This document shows positions 18,651 to 28,164 of a stretch of 64,000 nt of DNA, one piece after another. Position 1 is the first letter of the stretch; each line of letters begins with the position of its first letter. A model generated the notes under the pieces. The model was not told where the DNA came from. It ran no database searches and was given only the letters and a program-made list of their open reading frames with translations. Source of the stretch: Streptomyces humi. GTDB lineage: Bacteria; Actinomycetota; Actinomycetes; Streptomycetales; Streptomycetaceae. The position numbers and the translations under genes were made by a program. Location: contig NZ_LBMU02000048.1 in NCBI RefSeq assembly GCF_001005085.2, positions 1-64,000 on the forward strand, written 5' to 3'.

Positions 18651-21600
18651 CTACGAGAGGGACCGGTAGCCGCTCCAGCCGGTCGCGATCTGGGTCCGCG
18701 CGCCGAACGAACCCTTGCCGTCGCCGTTGTTGCGCCACAGCTTGCCGCCGGTGTCGCGGGAGACCAGGTCCGCCCTGCCGTCGTCGTTGATGTCACCGAC
18801 CCCGACGATCGCGTTGTACGAGCCGCCCCAGTTCGAGAACACCTTGGCGCGGGCCGCGAAGGTGCCGTCGCCCTTGCCGTTGTACCGGTAGAGGTTGTCG
18901 GACGTGTCCTGGGCCAGGAGGTCCGCCCTGCCGTCGCCCGTGATGTCGCCGACGCCGACGATCTTCCTGTAGCCCTTCCAGTTGTCGTACAGCTTCACGC
19001 GGGCGGAGAGCTTGCCGGTGCTGGTGCCCTTGTAGAGGTAGACCGCTCCGGTGGACGAGTTCCGCGCGATCAGGTCCGGACGGCCGTCCCCGGTCACGTC
19101 ACCGGGCGAGGTGAGCACGTTGTACTGCGTCCAGCCGCTGGTCCCGAGGCTCGTGTACGACGTCGACGGCTTGACCGGCGCACCGCAGCCCGGCTTGTAC
19201 AGCCGCAGCGCGCCGCTGCCGTAGCGGACCAGGACGTCGTTGCAGCGGTCGCCGCTGAGGTCGTCGAAGGGGACCGCCATGACGGTGGTCGGCCAGCCGG
19301 TACCCGTGTACTTGTCGCCGAACCTCCCGGTCCCCGTGCCGCTGTGGAAGGTCAGGCCGCCCGAGGAGTTCAGGGTGAGCAGGTCGCCGCGGCCGTCCGG
19401 GCCCTCCGGGCTGACGAAGTCGCGGCGCACCGCGGCCCCGCGCTGTAGGAAGCCGTCGCCGCTGGTCACGGTGGAGAGCGTGGCGGTGCCGAGGCCGATC
19501 GCCCGCAGCGTCCAGGTGAAGTGGCCGTTGGGGAAGTAACCCCCGCTCGCCGTCCGCCCGTTCCAGGTCGCCGTCACCCGGGCCGGGGTCGCGCCGCCGG
19601 TGAGGGTGCGGGTGACCTTGCCGTTCGCGCCGCTCTGGACCGACGTGAGGTTGAGCGACCAGGAGGTGACCGGGCGGGACAGCACCCAGGCACCCTCGAG
19701 GGACGTCCCCGGGCCCACGTAGCTGCCGACCGACGTCTCGAAGGCCGACACGGCGGACGGGGCGATGCCCGTGGTGGTGACGTGGGTGCGCTCGTAGTCG
19801 TCGAACCAGCCGACCAGGCCGGTGTACTCGTCGACCGTCCACCGGTAGCGGCGGTCCACGGTCAGGCCCTTGCCGGCCAGGCCGGAGGCGATCGTACGGG
19901 TGGTGCCGGTGGCCGCCTCGGTGAGCACCAGCGTGCCCGTGGCGTGGTCGTGGCGGACGGTGAAGCCGTCGCCGAGCAGCACGTCACCGGGGGCGACCGC
20001 CCGCGCCGTACCGGCCCGGGTGTCGTACACGCCCGCCGAGTCCGTTCCGCAGGCCCAGTACACCCAGCGGCCCGCCGCCTGGAGTTCGCCCGGCACGCAG
20101 GCCAGCCCCGGGACGGTCACCGTGGTGAGCGTCTTCGCCAGCGGGATGCTGTACGAGGTGAGCCTGCCGGCGGTGGTGGTGGCGCTCCACAGGGTTGAGC
20201 CGTTCAGGGCGGCGGCGCGCACGGACCGCTTCAGCTTCTGGCCCTGGCCGAACTCGCCGACGTACTGCGCCGGGGCGCTGCCGCCGGAGTCGAAGACGGC
20301 GTAGTCGTCGGAGACGTCGACGATGTGGCCGCCCCGGCCGCCGAAGTCGAGGTAGTGGCCGCCGACCTCCACCAGCCGGTCGTCGCCGAGGCTCTCGCCC
20401 TCGTCGGTGCCGCCGTTCGCGTCGAGGTAGACGTCCTGGGCGTCGAGGTTCCCCCACAGCGCCGAGCACGTGGTGCCCTCGTACGGGCAGAGGGCTTGGT
20501 GGATCGAGCGGCTCGCGGTGGCCTCGGACGCGGTCAGCGAGCCGGAGCCGTCGGTGGTGAGGGTGCGCACGGACGTGGTGTCCGCAGTGGCGTCCGGGTC
20601 GTCCTCGGCGACCCGCAGGCTGCCCCGGCTGAGCGCGATGCCCGTCTTGGCGTTCTCGATCGCCGGGGACTGCTGGACCTTCGTGAGGCCCAGCGTGCCG
20701 TCGGCGCCCTGGGCGGCCCGCCGCACCCACCAGTCGGTGGCGTCCGTGCCGCCGGTGACCAGCGCGCTGCCGTCGCCCGCCGCCAGCGTGTACTCACCGG
20801 CGCTCGCCAGGACGGTCCGCTGCACCGAGGGATCGTCGACGTCGACCGCGAGCAGCCGGGAGCCGAGCTCGCCGGAGGACAGCGGCAGCAGCAGCCAGTG
20901 GCCGGCCAGGACCGGGGCGCCGTCGAGCGCGCCCGGGCCGGCGGGCAGCGTGACGACCTGCTCGGCGGCGGTGAGGTCGGTGCGGGACTTCAGGTGCAGT
21001 TCGGCGGTGCCGGGCTGGTACCAGCCGACGCGGTCCTCGCTCATCACGTAGCGCCCGGCGTCGGGGGCGTCGGGGAACAGGGTGGTGCTCACGGCCGACG
21101 CGATGTCGATGTAGTGGAGCGTGCCGAAGGTGCGCTCCGCCACGAACACGCCGGCGGAGTCCGCGGCGAGCACGTCCTCGGTCCCGACGTTCGTCGCGTC
21201 ACCGGTGACCTTGCGGGTGCGCCACCCGCCGTCGGCGCCGTCGGGCCTGTCGATCAGGGAGTTGGTGGTGACGACCGTGTCGCCGGCGAGGGCCCGGTAG
21301 TAGCCCTGGCCGTACTGGGTCGACCCGTTCCAGCTCACCTTCCTGGAGGTGGCCGTCGCCGGGTCCCACAGGGTGGCGTACGCGTCGTTGGCCGTGGCCG
21401 GCAGTGCGACCAGGTCACCGTCCGAGCCGTACCAGGCCGTACGGCACGCGGAGCCGATGCTCGTGCAGCCGGTGCCCGGGGTGTACACGCCGGCGGCGTT
21501 CTCGACGGTGACGGTCCTGCCGGTCGCGTAGTCGGTCCACAGCATCCCGGTCCTGCCGGTCTGCCGGTGCAGGAACCCGGTGCCGCCCGCGACGTACGGG

Positions 21601-21782
21601 CGGTCGGTGCGCGGTGTGGCGGAACTCGGGTCGACCAGGGTGACCGCGGTGGTGTCGGCCTCGGTCGCCTCCGCGGAGCCGCCGCCCTCCGCCAGGACGA
21701 CGACGGACGCGGCCACGACCGCGACCACGAGCGAGGAGACGGCGGCGGCAGGCCCGCCCCGTCTCAGGGCGTGTCTGCCCAC
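18651..21782 (-). CDS. Large secreted protein with C-terminal FG-GAP/VCBS repeats
   Basis: A 1043-residue exported protein. The GTG start leads into a signal sequence (AVSSLVVAVVAASVVVLAEGG). Residues 40-640 look like an irregular beta-propeller with Trp/Gly/Asp-rich blades (VLAGHWLLLPLSSGELG, RWVYWACGTDSAGVYD). A central region resembles the FlgD-like/Ig fold (RVTATWNGRTASGGYFPNGHFTW). The last 250 residues carry four or five FG-GAP/VCBS repeats with Ca-binding DxTGDGRPD loops (GDVTGDGRPDLIARNS, GVGDITGDGRADLLAQD, GVGDINDDGRADLVSRD). No catalytic domain is recognised. A surface adhesion or carbohydrate-binding role is likely. An unusually large gene here, with even GC and no breaks. Confidence 0.82.
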   Translation of the reverse strand: MGRHALRRGGPAAAVSSLVVAVVAASVVVLAEGGGSAEATEADTTAVTLVDPSSATPRTDRPYVAGGTGFLHRQTGRTGMLWTDYATGRTVTVENAAGVYTPGTGCTSIGSACRTAWYGSDGDLVALPATANDAYATLWDPATATSRKVSWNGSTQYGQGYYRALAGDTVVTTNSLIDRPDGADGGWRTRKVTGDATNVGTEDVLAADSAGVFVAERTFGTLHYIDIASAVSTTLFPDAPDAGRYVMSEDRVGWYQPGTAELHLKSRTDLTAAEQVVTLPAGPGALDGAPVLAGHWLLLPLSSGELGSRLLAVDVDDPSVQRTVLASAGEYTLAAGDGSALVTGGTDATDWWVRRAAQGADGTLGLTKVQQSPAIENAKTGIALSRGSLRVAEDDPDATADTTSVRTLTTDGSGSLTASEATASRSIHQALCPYEGTTCSALWGNLDAQDVYLDANGGTDEGESLGDDRLVEVGGHYLDFGGRGGHIVDVSDDYAVFDSGGSAPAQYVGEFGQGQKLKRSVRAAALNGSTLWSATTTAGRLTSYSIPLAKTLTTVTVPGLACVPGELQAAGRWVYWACGTDSAGVYDTRAGTARAVAPGDVLLGDGFTVRHDHATGTLVLTEAATGTTRTIASGLAGKGLTVDRRYRWTVDEYTGLVGWFDDYERTHVTTTGIAPSAVSAFETSVGSYVGPGTSLEGAWVLSRPVTSWSLNLTSVQSGANGKVTRTLTGGATPARVTATWNGRTASGGYFPNGHFTWTLRAIGLGTATLSTVTSGDGFLQRGAAVRRDFVSPEGPDGRGDLLTLNSSGGLTFHSGTGTGRFGDKYTGTGWPTTVMAVPFDDLSGDRCNDVLVRYGSGALRLYKPGCGAPVKPSTSYTSLGTSGWTQYNVLTSPGDVTGDGRPDLIARNSSTGAVYLYKGTSTGKLSARVKLYDNWKGYRKIVGVGDITGDGRADLLAQDTSDNLYRYNGKGDGTFAARAKVFSNWGGSYNAIVGVGDINDDGRADLVSRDTGGKLWRNNGDGKGSFGARTQIATGWSGYRSLS

Positions 21783-21895
21783 GTGATGTTCCCTCCCCCA
21801 CGAGGGTCCGGCCCTCGTACAAGTGGCCGGATCTTACCTGACTCTTACCAACGGGCGGTGCGGGGCGACGCGCACGGGACCGGCGCTCCTCCTGG

Positions 21896-23863
21896 TCACA
21901 GGGGTACGCCGTGCACCTCGCCGCTCGTCGTCGCCGCGTACACGGCGCCCTGTGCCGGGGCGCAGGCCAGGGCGAGGACCTGGCCGCGCATGTCGAAACT
22001 CTGGAGCGAGGCGCCCTCCAGGCCGTCGACGACATGCAGGCGTCCCTGCCAGCCGCCCCACACCACGGTGGTCCCGGTGGCGCACAGCGCGAAGACCTCG
22101 TCCCCTCCGGGGCCGGCGCTCCGCCACCGCTCCGCCCCCGTGGCGAGGTCGCGGGCGTGCACCACCCCGGCCGTGTCGCCGACGACCACCGAGTCCCCCA
22201 CCCGCACCGGCGCGGCGACGACCGGCGCCCCCAGCCGTACCCTCCAGCGCGGCGTGCCGTCGGCCGCCGCCACGCAGTACAGCGCGCCCCGCGTGTCGGC
22301 GAGGTACACCGCGTCCTGCTCCGGCAGGGGTGCCGCCCGCACCGGCGCCCGCAGCGCGAGGGGCGCCGGCCAGGCCGCCCTGCCGTCCTCGTCGTCGAGG
22401 GCGTGCAACCGGAGTCCGTGGTCGATGAGCGCGTACACCCGCTGCCGGCCGACCGCCAGCGCGGTGGTGTCCGGCAGCGGCTCCCCCCGCCACCACACGC
22501 GGCGGGTGTCGGCGTCGAAGTGGTGAACCCTCCCCCCGGCGTCGACGAGCAGCACGTTGCGGCCGTGCAGCAGCGCCGGAGCCGCCACCCGGTCCTCCGG
22601 CTCCGGCACCGACCAGCGACGCGTCCGGGAGACGGTGTCCCACGCCTCCAGTCGCCCGGCGGCGTCCCGGACGAGGATCACCCGCTCCCCCGCGCACAGC
22701 CGCACCGGCGGCCGGAACCCGACGTCGGTGCGCTGCACCGCGCCCGTCCCCGGGTGCAGCCAGTGCAGCCGGCCCGCGCCGTCGGCGGTGGCCACCGTGT
22801 CGTCCCCGACGGCCACCAGCGCGTGCGCCCACTCCCCCACCCGTCGGCTCCAGCTGCGGCGGCCCGGCCGGAACGGCACGGTGAGGTCGGCCTCGTTGTC
22901 CGCGTCGCGCAGGAACTCCGTCAGCCGGGTGCGGTGGGCGTCCAGTTCCCGCCGGACCCCGGCCGGCAGCGCGAGGGCACCGACCTCGCCCAGCGCGGCG
23001 CGCAGTTCGCCGAGCGAGGGCCGGTCACCGGCGCGTACGGCGAGACAGGCGGCGACCGCTCGCCCCGCCCGGCCCCGCGGCAGCCCGGACAGATCCGCCG
23101 CCCGCCCGGCGGGGGCACGCGGTCCCGGGTAGGGCGCGTGCCCGGTCAGCAGGTACAGCAGGACCGCCGCGATCCCGAAGACGTCGGTGGCCGCGTCCGT
23201 CTCGGCCAGGCCCCCCAGCTGTTCCGGCGCGCAGTAGTGGGGGTTGCCGAAGGCCTGGTCGAGGGGCCGGGTCAGCTGCTGGCCGCGGATCCGGGTCAGA
23301 CCGAAGTCGATGATCCACGGCCCGTCCGCCGTCAGCAGCACGTTCCCCGGGTGCAGGTCGCGGTGCCACACACCCTGGTCGTGGGCCGCGAGCAGGGTGT
23401 CGACCAGGTCGGCCCCGACCCCGTAACCGGTCTCGGCCGGCAGCGCTCCGCCGTGCGCCGCCATCACCTGGTGCAGGGAGGGCCCGGGGATGAACCGGGT
23501 GGCGATGGCGGGCGGCCGGCCCGCGTCGAACTCGAAGGACAGCAGTTCGGGGATGCGGGCGCCGGCCCCCCGCAGCAGCGCCTTGCTCTCCTGGTGGAAG
23601 CGCTGGAGGTGCTGGGCGTTGCCGGAGTACTCCTGCTTGAGCAGTTTCACGGCCGCCAGCGTGTACGGGTCGCCGCCCGGGTCCACGGCATGGTCGACCG
23701 CCCGTCTGCCGAGGTAGATGTGGCCGAAGCCGCCGGTGGCCAGCCGGCCCAGCAGCCGGAACCCGGCGGCCTCGGCGGGGTCGGACCGCTCCAGGGCGAC
23801 GATCGGGGCGGGGCGCGGCTGCGGGACCACCGGCGCGGCGGGGTTCACCTGCGCTCCCGTCAC
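21896..23863 (-). CDS. Ser/Thr protein kinase with C-terminal PQQ-like propeller
   Basis: A 655-residue kinase. The N-terminal half has the Gly loop RLATGGFGHIYLG, catalytic Lys in LAAVKLLKQEYSG, HRDLHPGN (Lys of the usual HRDLKPGN replaced by His) and IIDFGLTRI. The C-terminal half is a PQQ/WD-like propeller (GAVYCVAA-type blades such as ALYCVAAADGTPRWRVRLG). No transmembrane helix separates the halves, so the propeller should be cytoplasmic, unlike the kinase at 11.8-14.0 kb. The GTG start overlaps the stop of the vWA gene (GTGA), so the two are co-translated. It is the last gene of the GTPase operon and could transmit the system's signal by phosphorylating another component. Confidence 0.87.
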   Translation of the reverse strand: MTGAQVNPAAPVVPQPRPAPIVALERSDPAEAAGFRLLGRLATGGFGHIYLGRRAVDHAVDPGGDPYTLAAVKLLKQEYSGNAQHLQRFHQESKALLRGAGARIPELLSFEFDAGRPPAIATRFIPGPSLHQVMAAHGGALPAETGYGVGADLVDTLLAAHDQGVWHRDLHPGNVLLTADGPWIIDFGLTRIRGQQLTRPLDQAFGNPHYCAPEQLGGLAETDAATDVFGIAAVLLYLLTGHAPYPGPRAPAGRAADLSGLPRGRAGRAVAACLAVRAGDRPSLGELRAALGEVGALALPAGVRRELDAHRTRLTEFLRDADNEADLTVPFRPGRRSWSRRVGEWAHALVAVGDDTVATADGAGRLHWLHPGTGAVQRTDVGFRPPVRLCAGERVILVRDAAGRLEAWDTVSRTRRWSVPEPEDRVAAPALLHGRNVLLVDAGGRVHHFDADTRRVWWRGEPLPDTTALAVGRQRVYALIDHGLRLHALDDEDGRAAWPAPLALRAPVRAAPLPEQDAVYLADTRGALYCVAAADGTPRWRVRLGAPVVAAPVRVGDSVVVGDTAGVVHARDLATGAERWRSAGPGGDEVFALCATGTTVVWGGWQGRLHVVDGLEGASLQSFDMRGQVLALACAPAQGAVYAATTSGEVHGVPL

Positions 23864-25443
23864 CGGTCGGAGGTGTGGGAGAAGCCGATCCCGCACAGGA
23901 CGGTCGACTTGCCGAGCTCGCACTCCCCGCTGTCGGCGAGGCGGGGGGCGTTGGCACGCAGGGGTTCCCGTACGCACTCCACGGCCAGCACCCCGCGCCC
24001 GGCCCGGCCGCGCACCTTGACCCGGGCGCGCACCTGGGCGACCTCGACGTCCTTCGTGAACAGCCGCCCGCCCAGCGGATGGTGGACCCGGTCCCCCGAG
24101 CGCAGGTCCGTGATGACCAGGGTCCCGGACAGCAGCGGGTTGCGCCGCCGGTACACCAGCGATCCCGCCAGGATCCCGCCGAGCACCAGTACGGTCAGCG
24201 CCGGGTACAGCCACCCGGGCGGCGTGCCGGGCACCTGGCCGTGCAGCCGTACCCGCGCCGGAGCGGGGGCGGCGAGCCGGAACCCGGGGTAGCCCAGTGC
24301 CCCGCGGACCGTGGGCGTCCACGGCGACGCCACCTCGGCGGAGACGGCCAGCCCGGTCTCGAAGTCCTCGGTGGAAGGGGCGAGGGCGGCCCGCGGGTCC
24401 TGGTGCCAGAGCAGGGTGAGCCGGTAGCTCCGCCGCTCACCCGGTGCCAGGGTGACGGCCTGGTCCGGCAGTCCGACCGAGGCCACGGCCGGACCGCCGC
24501 CGTCGGTCCCGGCGCGCAGCCGGACCCGCAGGGGCACGTGACGGGCGGTGGAGGTGACGGTGAGCCGTACCGTCTGCCGCCGTGCGCCCTCCCGGTCGCC
24601 GGTGCCCAGGTCGAGCGCGCCGGTACCGGTGCCGGAGGCCCCGTCGGTCACGGCCAGCCGTACCCCCGCGCCGGCGTCGTCGCGCAGGGCGCGGACCGCC
24701 TTGTCGGTCCGCACCCGGTCCTTGGCGCTGTTCAGCTGCGTGCCCAGGGCGGCCGCCCCGACCGGGAGGATGCGCGGCGTCGCCACGACCGCGCCCAGGA
24801 TGTCGGAGACGTGCGTGTCGTCGGCGAGCGGCAGCCCGTAGCCGACCACCGTGCGGTCCGCGCCGAGCGCGCGGTAGCGCGCGCCGAGCCTGCGCCAGCT
24901 CGGCGAGCCCAGTTCGGCGTAGTCGCTGTCGGGGGCGTTGACCGCGCCGTCGGTGAGCAGCAGCACCGCCGCGACCGGCGTACGGCTGTCGCGCAGCTGG
25001 TCGGCGGCGGTCTCCAGGGCGCTGCCGGGGTCGCTCGCGGTCTCCGTGGCCCGCGCGGGCAGGTCGTCGACGGCGTTCCGCGCGCCGGCCGCCGGGCCCA
25101 GCGGGTGGACGACCCCGACGGAGCGCCCGAAGGAGACCAGCGCCACCTGGTCCGAGGGCGCGAGTCCCGCGAGGAACGTCCGCAGCCGCTTCTTCACGGT
25201 GTCGTACTGGGTGGCGCCGTCGGGGCCGCGGTCCTGCATCGAGGACGAGGTGTCGACCAGGACGACGTACGAGGCGGGCACGTCGTCGACGTGCAGGGAA
25301 CGGCAGATGTCGTCGGGTGACGGCACCGCGGACGCGTCGTCGGCCGACGCGGACCCGCCGGCGCCGAGGAGCAGCGCGGCGGCGAGGAACAGGGCCGTGG
25401 CGCTCGCGCGTGCGCGCGGCGCGGACGGAACGGATGTGATCAT
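23860..25443 (-). CDS. Membrane-anchored von Willebrand factor A domain protein
   Basis: A 527-residue protein. A signal peptide (ATALFLAAALLLGAGGSASA) is followed by a vWA domain with a complete MIDAS: DTSSS in YVVLVDTSSSMQDRG and a later Thr/Asp loop in LLLTDGAVNAPDSD. A beta-rich region and a transmembrane helix near residue 425 (PALTVLVLGGILAGSLVYRRR) follow, then a cytoplasmic beta-rich tail of about 90 residues (LSGTLVITDLRSGDRVHHP) of FHA-like length. vWA domains bind metal and assemble protein complexes. Overlap with the downstream kinase start indicates coupled production. The ATG at 25443 was chosen over an upstream in-frame ATG because it directly precedes the signal peptide. Confidence 0.85.
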   Translation of the reverse strand: MITSVPSAPRARASATALFLAAALLLGAGGSASADDASAVPSPDDICRSLHVDDVPASYVVLVDTSSSMQDRGPDGATQYDTVKKRLRTFLAGLAPSDQVALVSFGRSVGVVHPLGPAAGARNAVDDLPARATETASDPGSALETAADQLRDSRTPVAAVLLLTDGAVNAPDSDYAELGSPSWRRLGARYRALGADRTVVGYGLPLADDTHVSDILGAVVATPRILPVGAAALGTQLNSAKDRVRTDKAVRALRDDAGAGVRLAVTDGASGTGTGALDLGTGDREGARRQTVRLTVTSTARHVPLRVRLRAGTDGGGPAVASVGLPDQAVTLAPGERRSYRLTLLWHQDPRAALAPSTEDFETGLAVSAEVASPWTPTVRGALGYPGFRLAAPAPARVRLHGQVPGTPPGWLYPALTVLVLGGILAGSLVYRRRNPLLSGTLVITDLRSGDRVHHPLGGRLFTKDVEVAQVRARVKVRGRAGRGVLAVECVREPLRANAPRLADSGECELGKSTVLCGIGFSHTSDR

Positions 25444-25546
25444 GACGTGCCAACTCTTCCTGGGCGGGGCCCGGTCGGGACTCACGGGTGGTGAACGCCC
25501 CTGACAGGGCGCGGGGTCCGGGGACGGACGGGCGGTGGCGGGTCGC

Positions 25547-28135
25547 TCAGCGGCGGGTGAAGTGCAGCGTCCTCAGCACCTGCCGACGGCGCCTGACCTC
25601 CTCGCGCAGCTGCTCGTTGCGGCGGATGGCGTCCATGGCGCTCTCCTCCTGGCCCGACAGCTGGGCGTCGGCCGCCTCGAAGTACGCGGTCCACAGCCGC
25701 TCCCCGAGCCGCCCCCACAACTCCCTCTCCAGCAGCTCTCGTTGCTCGGAGCCGGCCGGGTCGCCCTGTTGCCGGTAGGCCTCGCGGTAGGCGTCCAGCA
25801 GTTCCAGCACCGCCGTCCCCGGGTTCGGCCGGCCGTCCGCCCAGGCGGCCAGGGGGCCGCAGAGCTGGGCCCGGGTCGCGCCCTCGCGCCGGGCCGAACG
25901 CAGCCTCCTGCCGAACTCCTCGGCGCTCAGCGTGCCCTCCCGGGCCGCCTCGCCCAGGGCGTACAGGCGCAGCGTGCCGCCGATCTGCGGTACGTACTGC
26001 GTCAGCCGGTCCAGCCAGGCGGGCTCCTCGCCCCGGGCCCGCCAGCCCGGCGCCGCCAGCAGGTCGGAGACGGCCTCGGCGGTGATGCCCCGCAGTGCGG
26101 CGTCCGTCGGTTCCTGCACCAGGCGTTCGGTCACGGCCCGCGCCGCCGCTCCCGGGCGGCGCCCGGTGGCGGGGTCGAACCGCAGCAGGCACCGCAGCAG
26201 GGTCTTCGCGGCGGTCCTGCGCCGGTGCTGGGACAGCGCGTCCAGGTGCTGTTTCAGCGTGTCGGCATAGCGGTCCATCCCCGGTCTGGTCAGCGTCTCG
26301 GCGTCGTCCGGCAGCGCGCTCGGCGCCTCGCCGGCCAGCGCGCACAACAGGTCCCAGCGGGCCCGCGCGGCCAGGCCGAGGGCGGCGCGCGGTCCGGCGG
26401 CCAGGGTGGCCCGCAGCCCCTCCGGCTGGGTGCGCGGACCGCGCAGGCGCAGCACCCGGCCCGGTCCGTTGGGCCCCAGCGCGTCACTCAGATCGTCGAA
26501 GAACGACGAGGTCAGCAGGGTGTCGCCGCGGTGACAGGCGACGCCGAGGCCCAGCAGCCGCGCGGCCTCGTCCGGGTGCTTGGCGGCCCACCGTGCGGGC
26601 CGCGGCTGCCAGACGGTGGTGTCCGGCCGCAACAGGTCGTACAGCAGGGCCAGTTCCCCGGCGGCGCCGGTGCCCAGCCACTCCAGCCAGCGGCGGACCG
26701 AGCGGGCGGGCTCCGGGGTGCCGGCCGCGCCGTCCAGCAGGATCCAGGTCAGCTCGGGCCGGGTGGCCACCGCACCCCGGGCGAGGGGCATGGTGCCGGG
26801 CGGGAACGGCTCCAGCGACGGCAGCAGATCCAGGGTGGCCGTGACGTCGACGTCCTCACCGGATCCGTCGGCCGGGTCCATGAGGAAGGCGATGGCGCGG
26901 TCGACGACGTCGAGGTTGGTGCCTTCCACGCGGGTGGCCCGCAACAGGCTGCTGACCTTCTCCTGCACGGAGCTGAGAGAGCCGGTGCGCAGGTCCTCGC
27001 GCAACCGCTTCAGGAGCGTGTCCGCCACCTGGGGATCGCTCAGGTACGGCGGCAGCAACGACAGGTCGGTGGAGGTCCCGGACAGCTTGGCCCGGGCCAT
27101 CATGCTGCCGGTCCTGCGGTGGGTCCGCGGATCGCGCAGGAATTCGTCGACCACGTCGTCGGCCACCGGGCCGCCCCGCAACACCTCGGCCTCGACGTGG
27201 AGTTCGTGGTCCATCGCACACAGCAGCCGGTGTGCCTGCTGGGCCGTCGGCAGGCCGGCGTGCGCGCCCTCGGGCAGGGCCGTGCAGCGCGCCAGATGGT
27301 CCAGGACCGTGTGTCCGCCCCGGGACTCCCAGGCGTGGATCAGCAGGTCGTGGTACTGGCGCGCCACGGGTGACAGCCGCTCGACGCCCACCGCGCCGCC
27401 CCAGGGCACACAGTCCCGGCCGGGGGCGGCGCGCCCCCAGGACAGGCGGATGCGGTGGTTGGCGCCGGAGGAGGTGGCGGTGGCGGCCGACAGACAGGTG
27501 CGCAGCGCGTACGGCAGCATCGCGGCGATGTTGTCGAGCAGCCGCAGCCGTTCCAGCGGGTCGTCGTCCGGGGCGCCGGTCACCACCACCGGCCCGTCCA
27601 GCAGCAGGGCGGCGACCGCCGCGTGCCAGTGCAGCAGGGGGTCGCTGGCCGAGACGAACTCCTCGTCGAAGCCGTTCATCAGGTGTTCGTCGGCGGACAG
27701 CGGCAGGCGCACGGGGCCGTGCGGCGTGCCGGACTCGCCGCCCGCGGCGATCCGGGACAGCCCGGTCCGGCCGGCCAGCGCGGCGCGGGCCAGAGCGCTC
27801 CAGCCGAGGCCGTGGCCGGCCGCCTCCTCGTAGGGGACCCAGAAGTGGGTGACGTGGTTGATCGGCCGGCTGTGCACGTCGGCGGTCTCGGTCCGGTCGA
27901 GGACGAAGACCCCGAGGGACAGCCGGTGGTCCGGGTTCGTGCTGGGGCCGACCGTGACCCAGGGCAGCCGGTCGGCGGGCGAGGGCGTGCCCGGGGACCA
28001 GTGCTGGATCGCCCTGGTGTAGTAGCTGCTCCACTCCGGCGGCCAGGCCGCCATCACCTGGAAACCCTGCGGGCTGTGGGGACGCTTGCCCCAGACCGCC
28101 CAGCCCGCGGTCAGCCCGGCGCCGTCGGACGACAT
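25547..28135 (-). CDS. GTPase-associated protein (GAP1-N2/M/C-like)
   Basis: An 862-residue, mostly helical cytoplasmic protein with no transmembrane segment. The N-terminal 250 residues (WAVWGKRPHSPQGFQVMAA, SYYTRAIQHWSPGTP, NHVTHFWVPYEEAAGHG) match what I recall as the GAP1-N2 domain. The long middle and C-terminal helical parts would correspond to GAP1-M and GAP1-C. These domains are known from computational studies as obligate partners of a TRAFAC-like GTPase. The strict pairing with the upstream GTPase gene (30 bp apart, same strand) supports this. The C-terminus is a charged coiled coil (RRNEQLREEVRRRRQVL). The ribosome-binding site GGGAGG precedes the ATG at 28135. The biochemical role is not established. 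Confidence 0.8.
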   Translation of the reverse strand: MSSDGAGLTAGWAVWGKRPHSPQGFQVMAAWPPEWSSYYTRAIQHWSPGTPSPADRLPWVTVGPSTNPDHRLSLGVFVLDRTETADVHSRPINHVTHFWVPYEEAAGHGLGWSALARAALAGRTGLSRIAAGGESGTPHGPVRLPLSADEHLMNGFDEEFVSASDPLLHWHAAVAALLLDGPVVVTGAPDDDPLERLRLLDNIAAMLPYALRTCLSAATATSSGANHRIRLSWGRAAPGRDCVPWGGAVGVERLSPVARQYHDLLIHAWESRGGHTVLDHLARCTALPEGAHAGLPTAQQAHRLLCAMDHELHVEAEVLRGGPVADDVVDEFLRDPRTHRRTGSMMARAKLSGTSTDLSLLPPYLSDPQVADTLLKRLREDLRTGSLSSVQEKVSSLLRATRVEGTNLDVVDRAIAFLMDPADGSGEDVDVTATLDLLPSLEPFPPGTMPLARGAVATRPELTWILLDGAAGTPEPARSVRRWLEWLGTGAAGELALLYDLLRPDTTVWQPRPARWAAKHPDEAARLLGLGVACHRGDTLLTSSFFDDLSDALGPNGPGRVLRLRGPRTQPEGLRATLAAGPRAALGLAARARWDLLCALAGEAPSALPDDAETLTRPGMDRYADTLKQHLDALSQHRRRTAAKTLLRCLLRFDPATGRRPGAAARAVTERLVQEPTDAALRGITAEAVSDLLAAPGWRARGEEPAWLDRLTQYVPQIGGTLRLYALGEAAREGTLSAEEFGRRLRSARREGATRAQLCGPLAAWADGRPNPGTAVLELLDAYREAYRQQGDPAGSEQRELLERELWGRLGERLWTAYFEAADAQLSGQEESAMDAIRRNEQLREEVRRRRQVLRTLHFTRR

Positions 28136-28164
28136 GGGCGGACCTCCCTCTCTCGCTCGGGACG

